Origin: Athripsodes cinereus
Lineage: Eukaryota; Arthropoda; Insecta; Trichoptera; Leptoceridae
Direction of reading: 5' to 3'
DNA length: 64,000 nt
Assembly (NCBI GenBank): GCA_947579605.1
Contig: OX388322.1
Span: 4,216,001 to 4,280,000, forward strand
This document shows, piece by piece, positions 62,061 to 64,000 of this stretch (the stretch's first letter is position 1; the number at the start of each line of letters is the position of its first letter). The notes beneath the pieces are model-generated. The model searched no databases and had not been told where the DNA came from. It worked only from the letters and a program-made list of their open reading frames with translations. The position numbers and the translations under genes were made by a program.

Positions 62061-64000
62061 ATTCATAAAATCATCACATCATGGTAGACCTGTCAAAAAT
62101 ATTTATCTGAAGATTTTGATAATAGTCGCGCAAAACACCAATGAAAACGTCCGATCGTGAATGAACTGTCAAAATTTATTCATGAAATCATCACATCATG
62201 GTGGACCTGTCAAAATAAAATATTTACATTTTTAAAAGAAGGAATCGAAATAACCAAATAATATACCTGTCAAAATTATTAATCTGAAGATTTTGATCCA
62301 AAATCGGGAAAAATAAACAATAAAAACGTGAATGACCTGTCCAAATTTATTCATGAAATCATCACATCATGGTGTACCTGTCAAAAACATTAATTTACAC
62401 ATTTTTATCAAAATTCATCAAAATACCCCAACAATCGTAATATTATGATTGAAGTGTCAAAACATATTCATGAAATTATCTACACCGGTCAAAATTATTC
62501 ATCTGAAGGTTTTGATCTAATTCGCGCAAAACACCAATAAAATCTTGCGATCGTGAATGAGCTGTCAAAATTTATTCATGAAAGCATCACACCATGGTGG
62601 CATGGTGTACCTGTCAAAAATATTAATCTGAAGATTTTGATCAAAATCGTGCAAAACACCAAAATTTATTCACGAAATCATCACATCATGGTAGACCTGT
62701 CAAAAAAATATTTGTATTTTTAAAAGACGGAATCGAAATAACCAAATAATAGACCTGTCAAATATATCAATCTGCAGATTTTGATCCAAAATAAGGAAAA
62801 ATTAACTATAAAAACGTGAATGAACTGTCACAATTTATTCATGAAATCATAACACCATGTTAGACCTGTCAAAAATATTCATCTGAAGGTTTTGATCAAA
62901 TTCGCGCCAAACACCAATAAAAACTTCCGATTGTGAATGAGCTATCAAAATTTATTCATGAAATCATCACTTCTCGGTAAACCTGTCAAAAATACTCAAA
63001 AAAACATTTCGCTCAAAATCTATCAAAATACTTATTTTATCGACAGATCAAGGTTGAACTGTCAAAAATATTCATAAAATCATCCCATCATTGGTAGACC
63101 TGTCAGAAAAATTTCATGTTAATAATAGGTTTTGACCAAAAACTACTAAAATACCCATAAAATCGACAAATCAAGATTGAACTATCAAACATATTCATAT
63201 AATCAAACCCTTCATGGTAGACCTGTCAAATATATTCCCAGAAACATTTTGAATAAAATCTATCAAAATACCCATTAAATTATTAGATCTTGATTGAACT
63301 GTCAAACATATTCATAAAATCATCACATCATGGAAGACCTGTCAAAAAAATTCCATGCCTATATTTTGATCAAAATCTACCAAAATACTCATATATCGAC
63401 CGAACAAGATTGAACTGTCAAACATATTCATATAGTTATCACTTCTCGGTAAACCTGTCAAAAATATTTTTACAAACATTTTGTTTAAAATCTATCAAAA
63501 TACCCATAAAATCAGCAGATCGTGATTGAACTTTCAAACAAATTCATAAAATCATCACTTCTCGGTAAACCTGTCAAAATACTCAAAAAAACATTTTGCT
63601 CAATATTTATCAAAATAGATTTATCAAAATACCTTTATATATAATCATCAGATTGTGATTGAACAGTCAAACACATTCATAAAACCATCACATAATGGTA
63701 GACCTGTCAAATATTTTGATGTAAATATTTTGATCAAAATCTATCAATATTGAACTGTCAAAAATATTAATAAAATCATCCCATCATTGGTAGACCTGTC
63801 AAAAAATTTTCATGTTAATAATATTAATTTTGAAAAATAACTATTAAAATACCCTTAAATAATCAAACCCTTCATGGTAGACCTGTCAAATATATTCACA
63901 GAAACATTTTGAATAAAATCTATCAAAATACCCATTAAATTATTAGATCGTAATTAAACTGTGAAACATATTCATAAAATCATCACATCATGGAAGACCT
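62045..64000. repeat. About 115-bp tandem satellite, runs off the edge
   Basis: Roughly 17 diverged units. Each has a first half ('gaactgtcaaacatattcat', 'aaaatcatcacatcatgg') and a second half ('tagacctgtcaaaaatattc', a 'gattttgatcaaaat' and 'caaaatacccataaaatc' part). Both halves contain 'ctgtcaaa..atattca', so the unit may itself be an old dimer. Some units carry an extra or missing segment (62570-62660). The array starts inside the PLE reading frame and is still going at 64000. Confidence 0.9.

Overview
The window looks like one stretch of an insect nuclear genome, most probably a moth or butterfly. By eye it is strongly A+T-rich. It shows no operon structure or ribosome-binding sites, and I find no convincing host exon, rRNA or functional tRNA gene in 64 kb. 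What can be recognised is almost all transposable-element (TE) debris. The lepidopteran attribution rests on resemblance, from memory, of the SINE, Helitron and LINE 3' ends to repeats typical of that order; no search was run.

Repeat families are defined here by comparing copies inside the window. Rep-A is an unclassified repeat of about 240 bp with roughly 30 copies or pieces; it carries a CCCCACTTGTGGG hairpin and ends in a (TAG)n-like tail. Rep-B, Rep-C, Rep-J and Rep-M are 3' ends of non-LTR retrotransposons with AAAT-, TTTGAA- or AAT-type tails. SINE1 and SINE2 are tRNA-like SINEs with a recognisable B box. LINE-D, -E, -N, -P, -Q and an RTE-like family are known here mostly from C-terminal reverse-transcriptase (RT) remnants, as expected from 5' truncation. 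Penelope-like elements (PLEs) are represented by four GIY-YIG endonuclease remnants and several inverted-repeat terminal elements. DNA elements include MITE-like copies of hAT, Tc1/mariner-pogo, piggyBac-like and unassigned types, plus a complete non-autonomous Helitron and a second Helitron 5' end.

Layout. 0-13 kb: Rep-A copies, an inverted-repeat PLE terminus (335-593), LINE C-termini, a perfect 31-bp minisatellite (6044-6355) and a MITE interrupted by a LINE 3' end (6490-6790). 13-31 kb: SINE1, a hAT MITE (15479-15818), a degenerate 33-bp array (17427-17880), LINE-D/E/RTE pieces and a PLE C-terminus (30365-30895). 31-43 kb: a SINE1 split by a LINE tail, a LINE-D copy split by a 75-bp perfect inverted repeat (32662-32868), several MITEs and an insertion flanked by 124-bp duplications (42392-42996). 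43.5-46.4 kb: a Helitron holding five or more nested elements. 46-64 kb: a PLE copy (47735-48645), a LINE-N C-terminus, a 54-bp array (51067-51477), pogo-like, Tc1-like and hAT MITEs, and a PLE GIY-YIG piece running directly into a roughly 115-bp satellite that leaves the window at its right edge.

No coding sequence appears intact, so nothing here works together as a pathway. The useful content is insertion order, target-site duplications and repair or amplification scars. The long anonymous A+T-rich stretches may be intron, intergenic or heterochromatic DNA.
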